NCBI GenBank assembly: GCA_965652025.1
Contig: CBFGTM010000002.1
Location: 1 to 64,000, forward strand
Origin: CAVVWJ01 sp965652025
GTDB taxonomy: Bacteria; Gemmatimonadota; Gemmatimonadetes; Gemmatimonadales; GWC2-71-9
Length of the DNA stretch: 64,000 nucleotides
Direction of reading: 5' to 3'
Under the pieces are notes generated by a model, which saw only the letters and a list, made by a program, of their open reading frames with translations, was not told the origin of the DNA and did no database searches. This document shows positions 55,381-64,000 of the stretch, piece after piece. Made by a program: the position numbers and the translations under genes. Each line of letters starts with the position of its first letter. Positions within the stretch are counted from its first letter, which is position 1.

Positions 55381-56153
55381 TCGAGGCCGATATGCCCTGC
55401 GGCGATGCGCAATCCGCGCAAGGTGAGATCAGGATCGGTGAGCTCGATGGTGGTGCTGAGCGGAGCCACCACCGGGGCAAGGCCGCCCGTCGCCACCACC
55501 CGAGGCCGACCATTTCCCGGCCATTCAGCGGCAATGCGGCGCACCATCCCATCCACGGCATCGGCGGCGCCGAACAGCACGCCGGCCTGAATACACTCCT
55601 CGGTGCGCCGGCCGATAGCACGCTCCGGCGCTCGCAGTTCAGTGGCCGGCAGCTTGGCGGCGCGCCGGGTGAGCTGGTCGGCCGAGGTACGCAGCCCGGG
55701 CATGATGGCGCCTCCGAGGAAGCGGGAATCGGCGGTCACGCAGTCGAAGGTGGTAGCAGTGCCAAAGTCGACCACCACACTGTCAGCGTGGAACAGCTCC
55801 ACCGCCGCCAGGACGTTCACGATGCGATCCGCTCCTACCGAGAGGGGCTCATCCACATCCAGAGTCACCGGGAGTGGCGTATACGCATCGACCGTAACTC
55901 CGGTGCAGCCGGTGATTCGGGCAATCCCCTCGACGATGCTCTGGGTCACTGTTGGTGCCACGGATGCCAGACACACCGCACGCACCTCATTGGGTGAATG
56001 GCCGCTCTGCACCAGGAAGCCGCCTATGGCACTTCCCCACTCGTCGGGCGTTCGATCAGGGTTGGTCGTGAGCCGCCAGTGCCCCTCCAGATCGTCCCGA
56101 TTGAATAGCCCGGCCGTGATCTCCGTGTTCCCGATGTCCAGGGCGAGCAGCAT
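55374..56153 (-). CDS. coaX: Type III pantothenate kinase
   Basis: 259 aa. LLALDIGNTEITAGLF (phosphate loop), GADRIVNVLAAVELF, VVDFGTATTFDCV and GGAIMPGLRTSADQL identify CoaX, the first step of coenzyme A synthesis. It lies 4 nt after the birA stop; the birA-coaX order is frequent in other phyla. Confidence 0.95.
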   Translation of the reverse strand: MLLALDIGNTEITAGLFNRDDLEGHWRLTTNPDRTPDEWGSAIGGFLVQSGHSPNEVRAVCLASVAPTVTQSIVEGIARITGCTGVTVDAYTPLPVTLDVDEPLSVGADRIVNVLAAVELFHADSVVVDFGTATTFDCVTADSRFLGGAIMPGLRTSADQLTRRAAKLPATELRAPERAIGRRTEECIQAGVLFGAADAVDGMVRRIAAEWPGNGRPRVVATGGLAPVVAPLSTTIELTDPDLTLRGLRIAAGHIGLEW

Positions 56154-56157
56154 GGCG

Positions 56158-56877
56158 TTACCAGGTTGAAGAAGTGGCCACCAGCTCCACTGAGCCGGTC
56201 CGGAGCGTCAGCTCGGATCCCTCAGCGGTCCGCACCACCAGCGTGCCGTCTGCGGCCAGACCGGCAACGGTTCCCGCAACCGGCTCTCGAATCTGCCGGC
56301 CGAGGAGCCAGTCTCGACTGGCGAACTCATGCAGCTCACTGGACGTCAGCCGGTCCGCCTGCAGATCCAGCCGGTTTAGCGCCGCAGCAACCGGAGGAAT
56401 CAGATCCTCCAGGGAGATCTCGGGATACTGTTCGCGCAGCGCTGTGGCCAGCGGCCGGAGCTCCAGCGGGATCGAGTTCCGCACGTTGAGCCCCACTCCC
56501 ACCGCGATCCAGCCGGGCTGGTCTCCCTGCCAACGCGCCTCACAGAGAATACCTCCCAGCTTTCGACCATGGAGCATCAGGTCGTTCGGCCACTTGAGCT
56601 GCACCGTAGCGCCGGCAAACTGATCCACCGCGGAAGCAACAGCCAGTCCTACCCGCAGGCTGATGACCTCCAGCCCCGGAGCGCGCGTGGGCCGGTAAAG
56701 AACGCTCATCCACAGCCCGCCGGGCGGCGAGTGCCAGGTACGTCCCCGGGCCCCGCGCCCGGCTAGTTGCTCCCCGGCAACGACGGTCGTGCCCGCGGCG
56801 GCACCCTGCCCTGCCAACTCGTGAACCACGTCCATGGTCGAGCTGACCCGCTCGAACCGAACAAGACGAGAGGCCAT
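56158..56877 (-). CDS. birA: Biotin-[acetyl-CoA-carboxylase] ligase
   Basis: 239 aa. GRGARGRTWHSPPGGLWMSVL (biotinyl-AMP loop, GRGRxGRxW), QLKWPNDLMLHGRKLGGILCE and the small C-terminal domain are present. There is no N-terminal helix-turn-helix, so this is a group I, non-repressor BirA. It biotinylates acetyl-CoA carboxylase BCCP. Confidence 0.95.
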   Translation of the reverse strand: MASRLVRFERVSSTMDVVHELAGQGAAAGTTVVAGEQLAGRGARGRTWHSPPGGLWMSVLYRPTRAPGLEVISLRVGLAVASAVDQFAGATVQLKWPNDLMLHGRKLGGILCEARWQGDQPGWIAVGVGLNVRNSIPLELRPLATALREQYPEISLEDLIPPVAAALNRLDLQADRLTSSELHEFASRDWLLGRQIREPVAGTVAGLAADGTLVVRTAEGSELTLRTGSVELVATSSTW

Positions 56878-56882
56878 CGAGA

Positions 56883-57692
56883 TCAGCTCATCGTCAGCAG
56901 TACCAGGACTCCAAACCCGATCCGGTACCAGGCGAATACCCGAAAGCTGTGGGTGGAGACGTACCTCAGAAATCCGCGCACCACGATCACGGCAGCAACG
57001 AACGAGACCGCAAAGCCTACCAGAAACATGGGTATATCGGCCGGGCCGAGCGTTGACCAGCTCTTCAGCAGATCGAACAGGGTGGCCGCCAACATGACGG
57101 GAATGGCGAGGAAAAAAGAGAACTCCGTCGCCGCTAGCCGGGTAAGCCCCAGAGCATACCCTCCCAGGATGGTCGCGCCTGAGCGTGAGGTGCCCGGGAT
57201 GAGGGAGAGTACCTGTGCCAGGCCGATTCCGAGCGCGGTCGGAGGCCGCACGCCGTCGACATCACTGATCGTTGAGCGGGGAGACCAGTGCTCGATCAGC
57301 AGAATGATGATTCCCCCAAGCACGAGAGCCGCCGCGACTACGACCGGCCGAAACAGTTGCTCCTTGATCCAGTCGTGAGCCAGGAACCCGACGACCGCAG
57401 CCGGCAAGAATGCAATCAGCACGTTTCCCAGAAAGCGGCGGCTGCGAGTGTCGGTGGAAGCCGACCGGATGACCTGCCATAGTCTGGCACGATAGAGCCA
57501 CACAATGGCGAGAATGGCTCCGAGCTGAATGAAGATATCGAATGTCTTGGCCCGCTCATCCAGCAGATTCAGCCAGTGGCTCATCACGATCAGGTGCCCG
57601 GTGGAGGATACCGGGATGAACTCGGTTGCCCCCTCCACCAGGCCTAGGAGGGCTGCCTTCCACAGCAGCTCGCCTGGCGATTCCAGCAACAT
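56883..57692 (-). CDS. uppP: Undecaprenyl-diphosphatase (BacA type)
   Basis: 269 aa, about eight membrane helices. GLVEGATEFIPVSSTGHLIV and LSLIPGTSRSGATILGG are the two re-entrant catalytic loops (Glu, Ser, Arg). It recycles the C55 carrier lipid for peptidoglycan and polysaccharides. ATG at 57692 overlaps the bshA stop (TGATG); a GTG one codon earlier is possible. Confidence 0.95.
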   Translation of the reverse strand: MLLESPGELLWKAALLGLVEGATEFIPVSSTGHLIVMSHWLNLLDERAKTFDIFIQLGAILAIVWLYRARLWQVIRSASTDTRSRRFLGNVLIAFLPAAVVGFLAHDWIKEQLFRPVVVAAALVLGGIIILLIEHWSPRSTISDVDGVRPPTALGIGLAQVLSLIPGTSRSGATILGGYALGLTRLAATEFSFFLAIPVMLAATLFDLLKSWSTLGPADIPMFLVGFAVSFVAAVIVVRGFLRYVSTHSFRVFAWYRIGFGVLVLLTMS

Positions 57693-58816
57693 CACGCGAG
57701 GACTTCGCGATAGAAGTCCTCATACATGGGTACGATTAGGTCAGCGGAAAACTGTTCCGCCTTGGCTATGGCTGCCGATCGCATGGCAGCGTGCCGCTCG
57801 GGATCGCGGAGCAGTTCGACTGCGCGACGCCCCATGGCTTCAACCGAGCCTACCGGCTCCAGAATTCCATTGTCCCCATCGTCGATTACCTCGGGCAGTC
57901 CCCCCGCCCGGCTGGCCACTACTGGTGAGCCGCAGGCCATCGCCTCCAAGGCAGCCAGCCCAAAGGACTCGGTTTGCGAAGGCAGCATGAACAGATCACT
58001 CCCCTGAAGGAGCGACGCTACCGAATCGAGCCGGCCCAGGAACTGAACGTGGGCACTCACGCCGAGATCGCGAGCTTCGTTTTCCGCATCCACTCGCTCA
58101 GGGCCATCGCCGATCATGATGAGGGTGGCGGGCATGGCTCGCTGGATCCGGGCAAATACCCGGATCACATCCTTCACTCGTTTGACCTCGCGGAAATTGG
58201 AGACATGGGTGATCAGCTTGTGGCCCGGCGGAGCCAGCCGCTCCCGGCAGCTCGGATCCCCCGGACGGTACTCCTGCAGGTTCACAAAGTTGGGGATGAC
58301 TCTGATGTCGCAGGTATTACACCCGAAGGCGCGATAGGTCTCGTTCCGCAGGTAGGTGGAGACTGCAGTGACCGCATCCGACTGCTCAATGGAAAACTTG
58401 GTGATTCCATAAAAGCTGGATTCCTGGCCCACGAGCGTGATATCGGTTCCATGGAGGGTCGTAATCACCCGAAGAGGCAACTCTCCATTCAGCATCTCCC
58501 GGGCAAGGTAAGCCGTGGTGGCATGGGGAATGGCGTAGTGCACGTGCAGCACGTCGAGTCGCTCCCGCAGAGCTACCTCGTGCTGCTTGGAGGCAAGCGC
58601 CAGGGTATAGGGAAAGTGGTCGAAGAGCGGGTAGCGGCCCATCCGGGTATCAACCTGATGGAAGTAGACCCGTTCGGCGTACCCACGGAGGCGAAAGGGC
58701 GAGTCGTAGGTGATGAAATGGACGTAGTGTCCTCGCCGCGCCAGCTCGAGCCCCAGCTCAGTGGCCACCGCACCGGATCCGCCGTAGGTAGGATAGCAGG
58801 TGATGCCGATCTTCAT
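57692..58816 (-). CDS. bshA: N-acetyl-alpha-D-glucosaminyl L-malate synthase (BshA)
   Basis: 374 aa from the ATG at 58816. MKIGITCYPTYGGSGAVATELG and HVHYAIPHATTAYLAREM are BshA signatures of the GT4 family; EXnE-type QTESFGLAALEAMACGSPVV binds UDP-GlcNAc. It makes the first precursor of bacillithiol, the low-molecular-weight thiol used by several phyla. bshB and bshC are not in this window. Located between miaA and uppP. Confidence 0.93.
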   Translation of the reverse strand: MKIGITCYPTYGGSGAVATELGLELARRGHYVHFITYDSPFRLRGYAERVYFHQVDTRMGRYPLFDHFPYTLALASKQHEVALRERLDVLHVHYAIPHATTAYLAREMLNGELPLRVITTLHGTDITLVGQESSFYGITKFSIEQSDAVTAVSTYLRNETYRAFGCNTCDIRVIPNFVNLQEYRPGDPSCRERLAPPGHKLITHVSNFREVKRVKDVIRVFARIQRAMPATLIMIGDGPERVDAENEARDLGVSAHVQFLGRLDSVASLLQGSDLFMLPSQTESFGLAALEAMACGSPVVASRAGGLPEVIDDGDNGILEPVGSVEAMGRRAVELLRDPERHAAMRSAAIAKAEQFSADLIVPMYEDFYREVLA

Positions 58817-58826
58817 GTTCTGGCTC

Positions 58827-59753
58827 CTAGCCCTCGGCTCGCTTTTCCCACAACCCCACAATCTCCGCCGCCAGCTTATCCGGCGATCTGGTCGCGTCCA
58901 GAGTCGTCACTGAACCGGTGAGCTGATGCCGGAACCAGGTCTGTTGCCGCTTGGCATACTGCCGGGTTCCGATGGTAATTGCTTCCGCCACGGTCTCCCG
59001 TGGGCGCTGCCCCTGGAGATACTCGACTGCCTCGCGCACGCCGATTCCATCCAGGCCGGGAGCGGTGGCTGGATATCCGTCCGCCAGGACCGCCGCAACT
59101 TCCTCGATCACACCGCGCTGAACCATGGTTTCGGCCCGGCGGGCTATTCGCTGGTGCAGCACCGGACGAGGCACTGTGAGGACAATGTACCACGGGTCGA
59201 GCGAGCCCCGCGCACGGGCGGCCTCCTGCCAGTACGAAAGCGGCCTGCCGCTGAGCAGCGCGACTTCGATGGCCCGAGCGGCCCGCTGGCGCCCGCCACC
59301 TCGAAATCCCGGGTCGAGCCGACTCGCCCAGCGTAGGAGCTCGATGGGCTCCAGCCGGGCAGTCCAGGCGTCCAGCGCTCGGCGTTGCGCCGGATCGAGA
59401 GTGGGCTCGCTGAAGAGACCATCAGCCAGGGCGCGGATGTAGAGCCCCGTCCCTCCCACCAGGATCGGCATCCTGCCCCGCGTCCGGATGTCGGCCAGCC
59501 AGCCGACCGCGTCGCGGGCGAAATGCCCCGCGCTGTAGCGGGTACCGGGATCCACCAGGTCCAGCCCGTGGTGCGGCGCCCGCTCACGTTCCTTTCGGGT
59601 CGGTTTTGCCGTGCCTATGTCGAGCTTGCGGTAGACTTGCCGGGAATCGGCCGAGATCACTTCGAGTGGCCAGTGGGTAGTGAGCGCCAGAGCGACCGCA
59701 GTCTTCCCCACTGCCGTGGGTCCCACCAGCACGGGAACCTTACCGCCGGCCAA
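58827..59753 (-). CDS. miaA: tRNA dimethylallyltransferase
   Basis: 308 aa from a TTG at 59753 preceded by GGAG. P-loop LVGPTAVGKTAVALAL, ISADSRQVYRKLDIGTAKPT, ILVGGTGLYIRAL and RQYAKRQQTWFRHQ are diagnostic. It adds isopentenyl to A37 of UNN-reading tRNAs, which includes tRNA-Sec and the tRNAs reading UNN. It overlaps the mutL stop by 14 nt, the common mutL-miaA pairing. Confidence 0.95.
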   Translation of the reverse strand: MAGGKVPVLVGPTAVGKTAVALALTTHWPLEVISADSRQVYRKLDIGTAKPTRKERERAPHHGLDLVDPGTRYSAGHFARDAVGWLADIRTRGRMPILVGGTGLYIRALADGLFSEPTLDPAQRRALDAWTARLEPIELLRWASRLDPGFRGGGRQRAARAIEVALLSGRPLSYWQEAARARGSLDPWYIVLTVPRPVLHQRIARRAETMVQRGVIEEVAAVLADGYPATAPGLDGIGVREAVEYLQGQRPRETVAEAITIGTRQYAKRQQTWFRHQLTGSVTTLDATRSPDKLAAEIVGLWEKRAEG

Positions 59754-61446
59754 ACCGGCGCTCCAGCTCCTCGCGTGGCAGTTGCACGATCGTAGCACGG
59801 CCGTGCACGTCGTGGGGCGGAAGATCGGTGGCGAAGAGCCGAAGCAGCAGCTCCCGCATTTCTCGCTGCTCCAGGCGGTCGCCTGCCTTGACCGCGGCGC
59901 GGCAGGCGTAGGTGGCAGCGAACCGCTGCAACCGGTTACTCCAGCCGCCGAACCGGCCGCGGGCCAGGTCCGCTACCATCTCCCGAAAACACGCCTCGGC
60001 GTCGAAGCGCGGATGTGGGGTCGGCACTGCATGCACGACCACGGTGCGGCCTCCGAAACCTTCGACCTCGAATCCCACTCGCCGTAACTCCTCGCCGTGG
60101 ATCTCGACCGCGTCCAGCTCTTCGTCGGTCAAGTCCACGGTCAGCGGGAGCAGAAGTCTCTGAGCCGGCGCCCCGACCCCGCTGAGCTGTGCCAGGATCG
60201 ACTCGTAGAGCACCCGTTCATGCGCCGAGTGCTGATCGACGATGATGACTCCGTCGGGGCCTTGGTACATGATGTAGCTGTCAAAGATCTGAAGCAGTGG
60301 GGCCTGGAATCCGGCAGGAGTGTCGGCTGTGGATTCAGCCAGAGTCTCAGGTGACACCAGCTGATCGGCATCGAAGAGCCCGGCGGCTGGGTCTCCAGGC
60401 TGGGTGAAGCCCGGAGGAGCAGGAAGCCCACGCCAGTCACCGACCGGGACGGCCGCGACGAGTGCTCCCAGGGCGGACCGGACCGCTTCCTCCACCACCC
60501 GCTCGACACCGATTCGGTCTCGAAACCGCACCTCGAGCTTGGCCGGGTGCACGTTCACATCCACGTCCTCAGGAGCCACTTCGATTCGGAGGTAGATCGA
60601 CGGCCGGTCACCAGGATGGATAGCGGCTCGGTAGCCGGCTTCGGCGGCGCGGATGAGAAAGGGGTCCTTAAAGGGCCGGCCGTTGACGAAGAGCTGTGTT
60701 CGGCGGCCGGTTGGCTGAGCATCGCCGGGGCGCTGAATGTACCCACTGACCCGAAAGGCGCCGGCAGCGTATTGAACTGGCACCAGTGTCCCCGCCAGCT
60801 CTCGTCCCCATACGGCGGCAAGGCGCTCGGCCGAGTCCTGCCCGGCGGAGACGGTCAGGCGACAAGTGCCGTCGACCTGAAGCTCGAAGCCAGCCTCGGA
60901 ATGGGCCAGCGCCAAGGTTGCCACGGCCTCGTACGCGGCCCTGGTTTCGCTGGCCGCCGACCGGAGAAACTTGCGACGTGCGGGGGTATTGAAGAACAGA
61001 CCTCGGACAGTGACGGTCGTTCCGCGCTGCCGGGCCATGGATCTGATGCGGTCAACCCGGCCGCCGGCCACGATGAGCTCGGTCCCTTCACCGATTCCAT
61101 CCTGAGTGGTCAGCGTGAGCCGGGAGACAGAGGCGATAGCGGGAAGCGCTTCGCCTCGAAAGCCGAAGGTGGATACGCCTACCAGGTCGGCCGCAGATCT
61201 GACCTTGCTGGTAGCATGCCGATCGAGCGCCAGCATCGCGTCCTCCCGACCCATCCCCGTCCCGTCATCGCTGACCTCGATTCGAACCTTTCCGCCGTTT
61301 TCCAGCTCGACTCGGATATGAGTGGCTCCCGCGTCGAGGGCATTCTCCACCAGCTCCTTCACCACCGACGCCGGCCGCTCTACGACCTCGCCTGCGGCGA
61401 TCTGGTCGGCGACGGCATCGGGAAGAATTGCAATGCAACGCGGCAT
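59740..61446 (-). CDS. mutL: DNA mismatch repair protein MutL (endonuclease type)
   Basis: 568 aa. GHKL ATPase motifs: VKELVENALDAGATHI, VSDDGTGMGREDAMLA, TFGFRGEALPAIA. The C-terminal nuclease motif DQHA-x2-E-x4-E appears as VDQHSAHERVLYE (Ser for Ala), and ACRAAVKAGD is present, so this is an endonuclease-type MutL as expected in bacteria lacking MutH. The terminal (S/C)PHGRP motif is altered to DVHGRAT. Directly downstream of batDE (9-nt gap). Confidence 0.95.
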   Translation of the reverse strand: MPRCIAILPDAVADQIAAGEVVERPASVVKELVENALDAGATHIRVELENGGKVRIEVSDDGTGMGREDAMLALDRHATSKVRSAADLVGVSTFGFRGEALPAIASVSRLTLTTQDGIGEGTELIVAGGRVDRIRSMARQRGTTVTVRGLFFNTPARRKFLRSAASETRAAYEAVATLALAHSEAGFELQVDGTCRLTVSAGQDSAERLAAVWGRELAGTLVPVQYAAGAFRVSGYIQRPGDAQPTGRRTQLFVNGRPFKDPFLIRAAEAGYRAAIHPGDRPSIYLRIEVAPEDVDVNVHPAKLEVRFRDRIGVERVVEEAVRSALGALVAAVPVGDWRGLPAPPGFTQPGDPAAGLFDADQLVSPETLAESTADTPAGFQAPLLQIFDSYIMYQGPDGVIIVDQHSAHERVLYESILAQLSGVGAPAQRLLLPLTVDLTDEELDAVEIHGEELRRVGFEVEGFGGRTVVVHAVPTPHPRFDAEACFREMVADLARGRFGGWSNRLQRFAATYACRAAVKAGDRLEQREMRELLLRLFATDLPPHDVHGRATIVQLPREELERRFGRR

Positions 61447-61455
61447 CGCCCAAAT

Positions 61456-63777
61456 CTACCCGCTGATGGCAGCGATGGCGTCGGTCGAAACCCACCCTTC
61501 CACAGCACCCGCGCGTACCAGAGCCCAACCCGGGTCCCGGCGAAGCAACTGCACCGCACCTCCGGCCTCCAACGGACCTAGGGCCTGCGCGTGGCCGTGG
61601 GGTGAGAGCCGCAGGGTGGTCTGGTCCAGCACGACTGCGATCGGTCGCGTATACCACGCCCGGAGAGCCACGCTTCCGAGGGTCGAGAGCGCGGCGAAGA
61701 CCAGCAGCACGGTCCATCGGTCCCGATACCTGGGACGCATCACCCAGCCAATCCAACCTGCCAGCCACGCTACTGCCCCGGCCAGCAGCAGCTCATCGGG
61801 TGTGACGGGAGCGGACCAGACTAGCCGTGCGGAGGCGGCATCCGGCGAAGGCGTGAGCCGGAGTGCTCGAAGGATGGTGCTTTCCCGTGGGTCCAGCCGC
61901 CGGGCCCGCACCCAGGCAGCGGTGGCGCGGCCCTTAGCCCCGAGACGGTAATAGGCGGCGCCCAGGTTGTACCAGTGAGCGGCTACCGCTGGCTCCAGCT
62001 CAGCGCGGCGGCTGAACCCCTCTGCCGCGGCCCGCAATGCACCCGACTCGTAGAGACCCTCGGGCGCAGGGGCCTGCGCCGATACCCTGCCGCTCGAAGT
62101 GCAGAGCGCCAGCAGCAGGAGCACCGACCGGCCTCGCCAGCCGCGAAGGGAGCCGCCCAGGCGATGCACCAGCTCCTCGACTTCGGCAATGAGCGCGTGA
62201 TCCTCGGCAGTCGGGGTAGAGGGACCGTAGCGGCGGGCCATAAGCCGCTCCCGAATAGCGGCGATCCGGGTTGCGGTTTCCAGGTCGGCTCCCGCAGCCC
62301 GGACCGCGGCCGCAATCCCGGTGCGGGAGCGCTGATCCGGATCAGGCATCAGTCCGCGCACCACCGCATCCAGCTTCTCCTCGGCTGAGCGCAGACCGGT
62401 CACTGGAGTCGCGACCTGCTTTGGTCGCCGCACCCGGCGCCAGCCACGGGACAGGATCAGGAGTGGAGGTGCCAGGAAGAAGCCGATCCACAGCCACGCG
62501 GGGATCCACTGGGCGACCCGCCAGGCTAGTGGAGGAGAGCCGGCCGGCAGCAGCGCCGGCGGCAGAGCCACGGAGGCGTTCGGCTCCTCGACGCTCACCG
62601 GGAGCGATGCCAGGGGCACTCCCGCAACCCGATAGGCCCGAGCAGCCAGGTCATAGTATCCGTAGCTCACTGCCGGAAGGGTGAGGGGACCTGCGGAGTC
62701 GGGAACCACCAGATAGCGGAAGGTCTTGATGCCACCCACCCGCCCATCGGCTGTGTTCACCTGCTCTTCCACCCGATCCACATACGCGCGTACATCACGG
62801 GGCCACTTGATTTCCGGCGGGGGCCAGAGAGCTGTGTTGCCTTCGCCGGTCAACGCCAGCTCCACCGCGACACCTTCACCCGCGTGCGCCGTCTGCGGTG
62901 TTACCCGGCGCTCGAGCTTCAGATTCGAACCGACCGCCCCGTTGAAGCCAGCGGGCCGCCCTCCTGGAGGGAGAGCTCTGACGGCTAGGGTTTCAGGCTG
63001 ACTGGAAAGCGCAAAACGCTCTTCCTGGCTGAAGAACTGGAGCGCGAGAGGAGTACTGTACTTCAGCATGGCGCTGGGGACCGGGATGATGCCGGGCACC
63101 AGCGGGAACACCACCTGATGAGCAACGAAGAGGTCGTAGGCGCTTCCCCCGATGTTCCGGGTGGCGGCGATCCCCGCCGGCGCGGACTGAGGGTAGCTCC
63201 AGACCCCGTTGATCACAGGCGGTTGCAGAGTCGGTGGCCGGCGCAATTGCACTCGCAGATCGCGCGGAAACCATGCCGCGGTGACTACGTCGACCTGCTC
63301 GCCGACACTCACCGTCTCGGCGGAGACCACCAGCGCAACCGCGGCTTTACCCCGGGGCGGAGGGGGGGCGCGGTCGAGCAGCGCCCGGAGCCGCGGGTTC
63401 ATAGCTGGACCGGCCAATGCCGTCGCGCCGGGTTCGACATCCACGATGACGGCCGCAGCTTCGCCGACCAGGCGACCCTGCACCGCACGCGCCGGACCGA
63501 TCTGCCAGCGGCCGGGCCGGAGGGCTCGCAGCCGAATTTCGAGCACTGTAGTTCGGGTTGGTCCACCCGAGAAGGCGACCTCGGTTCGCTCGCTGCGAGA
63601 AACGATCTCGAATCCGTTGAGCGGCGCCACCGACAGTTCCATCGGATCGGAGGAACGGCTGACTGCCTGGACGGTGTAGAGCACCTCCTCGCCAACAGGC
63701 ACCCGGTCCTGATCGACCGATGCCCGCAGCTCGGGGCCCCCCTGCTGCAGGGTCAGCAGAAAAAGTGCTGCTACCAA
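61456..63777 (-). CDS. batD: BatD-BatE fusion protein with C-terminal SH3 domain
   Basis: 773 aa from a TTG overlapping the upstream stop. Residues ~1-390 are a BatD oxygen-tolerance domain (beta-sandwich repeats such as RPGRWQIGPARAVQGRLVGEAA) ending in a membrane helix (WLWIGFFLAPPLLILSRGW, ~430). A second helix (~555-575, VLLLLALCTSSGRVSAQA) and a TPR (AAHWYNLGAAYYRLGAKGRATAAWV) match BatE, and the last ~60 residues form an SH3_3-like domain (LRLSPHGHAQALGPLEAG). Linked to aerotolerance in Bacteroides and Leptospira literature; molecular role unclear. Confidence 0.82.
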   Translation of the reverse strand: MVAALFLLTLQQGGPELRASVDQDRVPVGEEVLYTVQAVSRSSDPMELSVAPLNGFEIVSRSERTEVAFSGGPTRTTVLEIRLRALRPGRWQIGPARAVQGRLVGEAAAVIVDVEPGATALAGPAMNPRLRALLDRAPPPPRGKAAVALVVSAETVSVGEQVDVVTAAWFPRDLRVQLRRPPTLQPPVINGVWSYPQSAPAGIAATRNIGGSAYDLFVAHQVVFPLVPGIIPVPSAMLKYSTPLALQFFSQEERFALSSQPETLAVRALPPGGRPAGFNGAVGSNLKLERRVTPQTAHAGEGVAVELALTGEGNTALWPPPEIKWPRDVRAYVDRVEEQVNTADGRVGGIKTFRYLVVPDSAGPLTLPAVSYGYYDLAARAYRVAGVPLASLPVSVEEPNASVALPPALLPAGSPPLAWRVAQWIPAWLWIGFFLAPPLLILSRGWRRVRRPKQVATPVTGLRSAEEKLDAVVRGLMPDPDQRSRTGIAAAVRAAGADLETATRIAAIRERLMARRYGPSTPTAEDHALIAEVEELVHRLGGSLRGWRGRSVLLLLALCTSSGRVSAQAPAPEGLYESGALRAAAEGFSRRAELEPAVAAHWYNLGAAYYRLGAKGRATAAWVRARRLDPRESTILRALRLTPSPDAASARLVWSAPVTPDELLLAGAVAWLAGWIGWVMRPRYRDRWTVLLVFAALSTLGSVALRAWYTRPIAVVLDQTTLRLSPHGHAQALGPLEAGGAVQLLRRDPGWALVRAGAVEGWVSTDAIAAISG

Positions 63778-64000
63778 TCCTTTACTCCTCCAGCCGAGCC
63801 GCGCAGCCGTCGCTGCTGCTCCTCCCGAGTCTCCCGCTCCCTCCGCTCCATGGAGTTGAGGATCTGCTCCGCCTGACTCTGGCTCAGTCCCTGGCTCGGC
63901 TGCTCCTGGGGCGACGGTGGTGGCGGAGGGCTGGCACCGCCCGCCGGAGGAGTTCCGCCGCCCCCACCGCCGCCACCTCCGCTGTTGGGGGGCGGCGGTG
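63771..64000 (-). CDS. BatC/TPR-type protein, C-terminal part (partial)
   Basis: Only the last 76 codons are in the window; the gene enters from the right edge. They read a Pro/Gly-rich linker, then QGLSQSQAEQILNSMERRER and a stop after GVKDW. The SQxQAExILN...ERE...KDW end is typical of the TPR protein (BatC) that precedes BatD in Bat operons. It overlaps batD by 7 nt. Confidence 0.75.
   Translation of the reverse strand, partial: PPPPNSGGGGGGGGGTPPAGGASPPPPPSPQEQPSQGLSQSQAEQILNSMERRERETREEQQRRLRGSAGGVKDW

Overview
The window is a G+C-rich chromosomal segment of a Gram-negative (diderm) bacterium. It has LptE-like, LpxH-like, Omp85-type and lipoprotein genes, a bacillithiol gene (bshA), GatCAB, a CIRCE-controlled groESL operon and an aerotolerance (Bat) cluster. 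This mix, with glmU-like/manC genes and many small secreted proteins of unknown function, fits Gemmatimonadota or a close relative. That placement is inference: only the first ~83 nt of the 16S gene lie inside the window. No prophage, IS element or CRISPR array is visible; it reads as housekeeping chromosome.

Layout. (1) 1-398: 5' end of a 16S rRNA gene leaving the left edge, with a boxA and two tandem sigma-70-type promoters. (2) 767-5440: ferritin-like proteins, TM2 and TRIC-like membrane proteins, tRNA-Arg(TCT), tRNA-Pro(TGG) and a beta-helix lipoprotein. (3) 5479-17038, mostly minus strand: rdgB, rph, rfaE2, a cation/proton antiporter, an outer-membrane cluster (LptE-like, LolB-like, and a 964-aa HExxH peptidase / beta-propeller / beta-barrel protein), a HEAT-cyclophilin fusion, a thioesterase, lpxH and murI. 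(4) 17035-32815, minus strand: a long gene train murA-pgeF, then (after a promoter and a terminator-like hairpin) rimP-nusA-ylxQ-infB-ylxP-rbfA-truB-ribF-secD-secF-tatD-fhs-ridA, then a selenocysteine tRNA and a DUF5683 gene. (5) 32965-35401 plus: a DUF948-like protein, a zinc phospholipase-C-like protein and an M23 peptidase. (6) 35403-43841 minus: gatB-gatA-gatC-pcrA-histidine kinase-serS and a lipoprotein. (7) 43951-47489 plus: roadblock, manC, glmU-like, MBL hydrolase. (8) 47519-51926 minus: OM barrel, membrane protein, rhodanese, and groES-groEL behind a perfect CIRCE element. (9) 52059-64000 minus: batC(partial)-batDE-mutL-miaA-bshA-uppP-birA-coaX-ubiA-like, several small envelope proteins and an NlpC/P60 peptidase.

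Most minus-strand genes overlap by 1-4 nt (ATGA, GTGA, TGATG), implying translational coupling in long operons. The functional themes are translation and transcription (rimP/nusA/infB/rbfA/truB, gatCAB, serS, miaA, three tRNAs, 16S), protein export (secDF), folding (groESL) and envelope building (murA, murI, uppP, lpxH, lptE-like, manC).

The least ordinary signals are: a family of phased 8-bp repeat tracts (consensus about GCGGGGMA / GCGGGTAR) at eight places, some intergenic and some inside gatA, pcrA, ribF and truB; a 16S 5' end that departs from the near-universal sequence; a selC-type tRNA packed between two coding genes of an operon; a hairpin plus T-tract directly before rimP-nusA; the peptidase-propeller-barrel protein; and MurA with Asp at the usual catalytic Cys.
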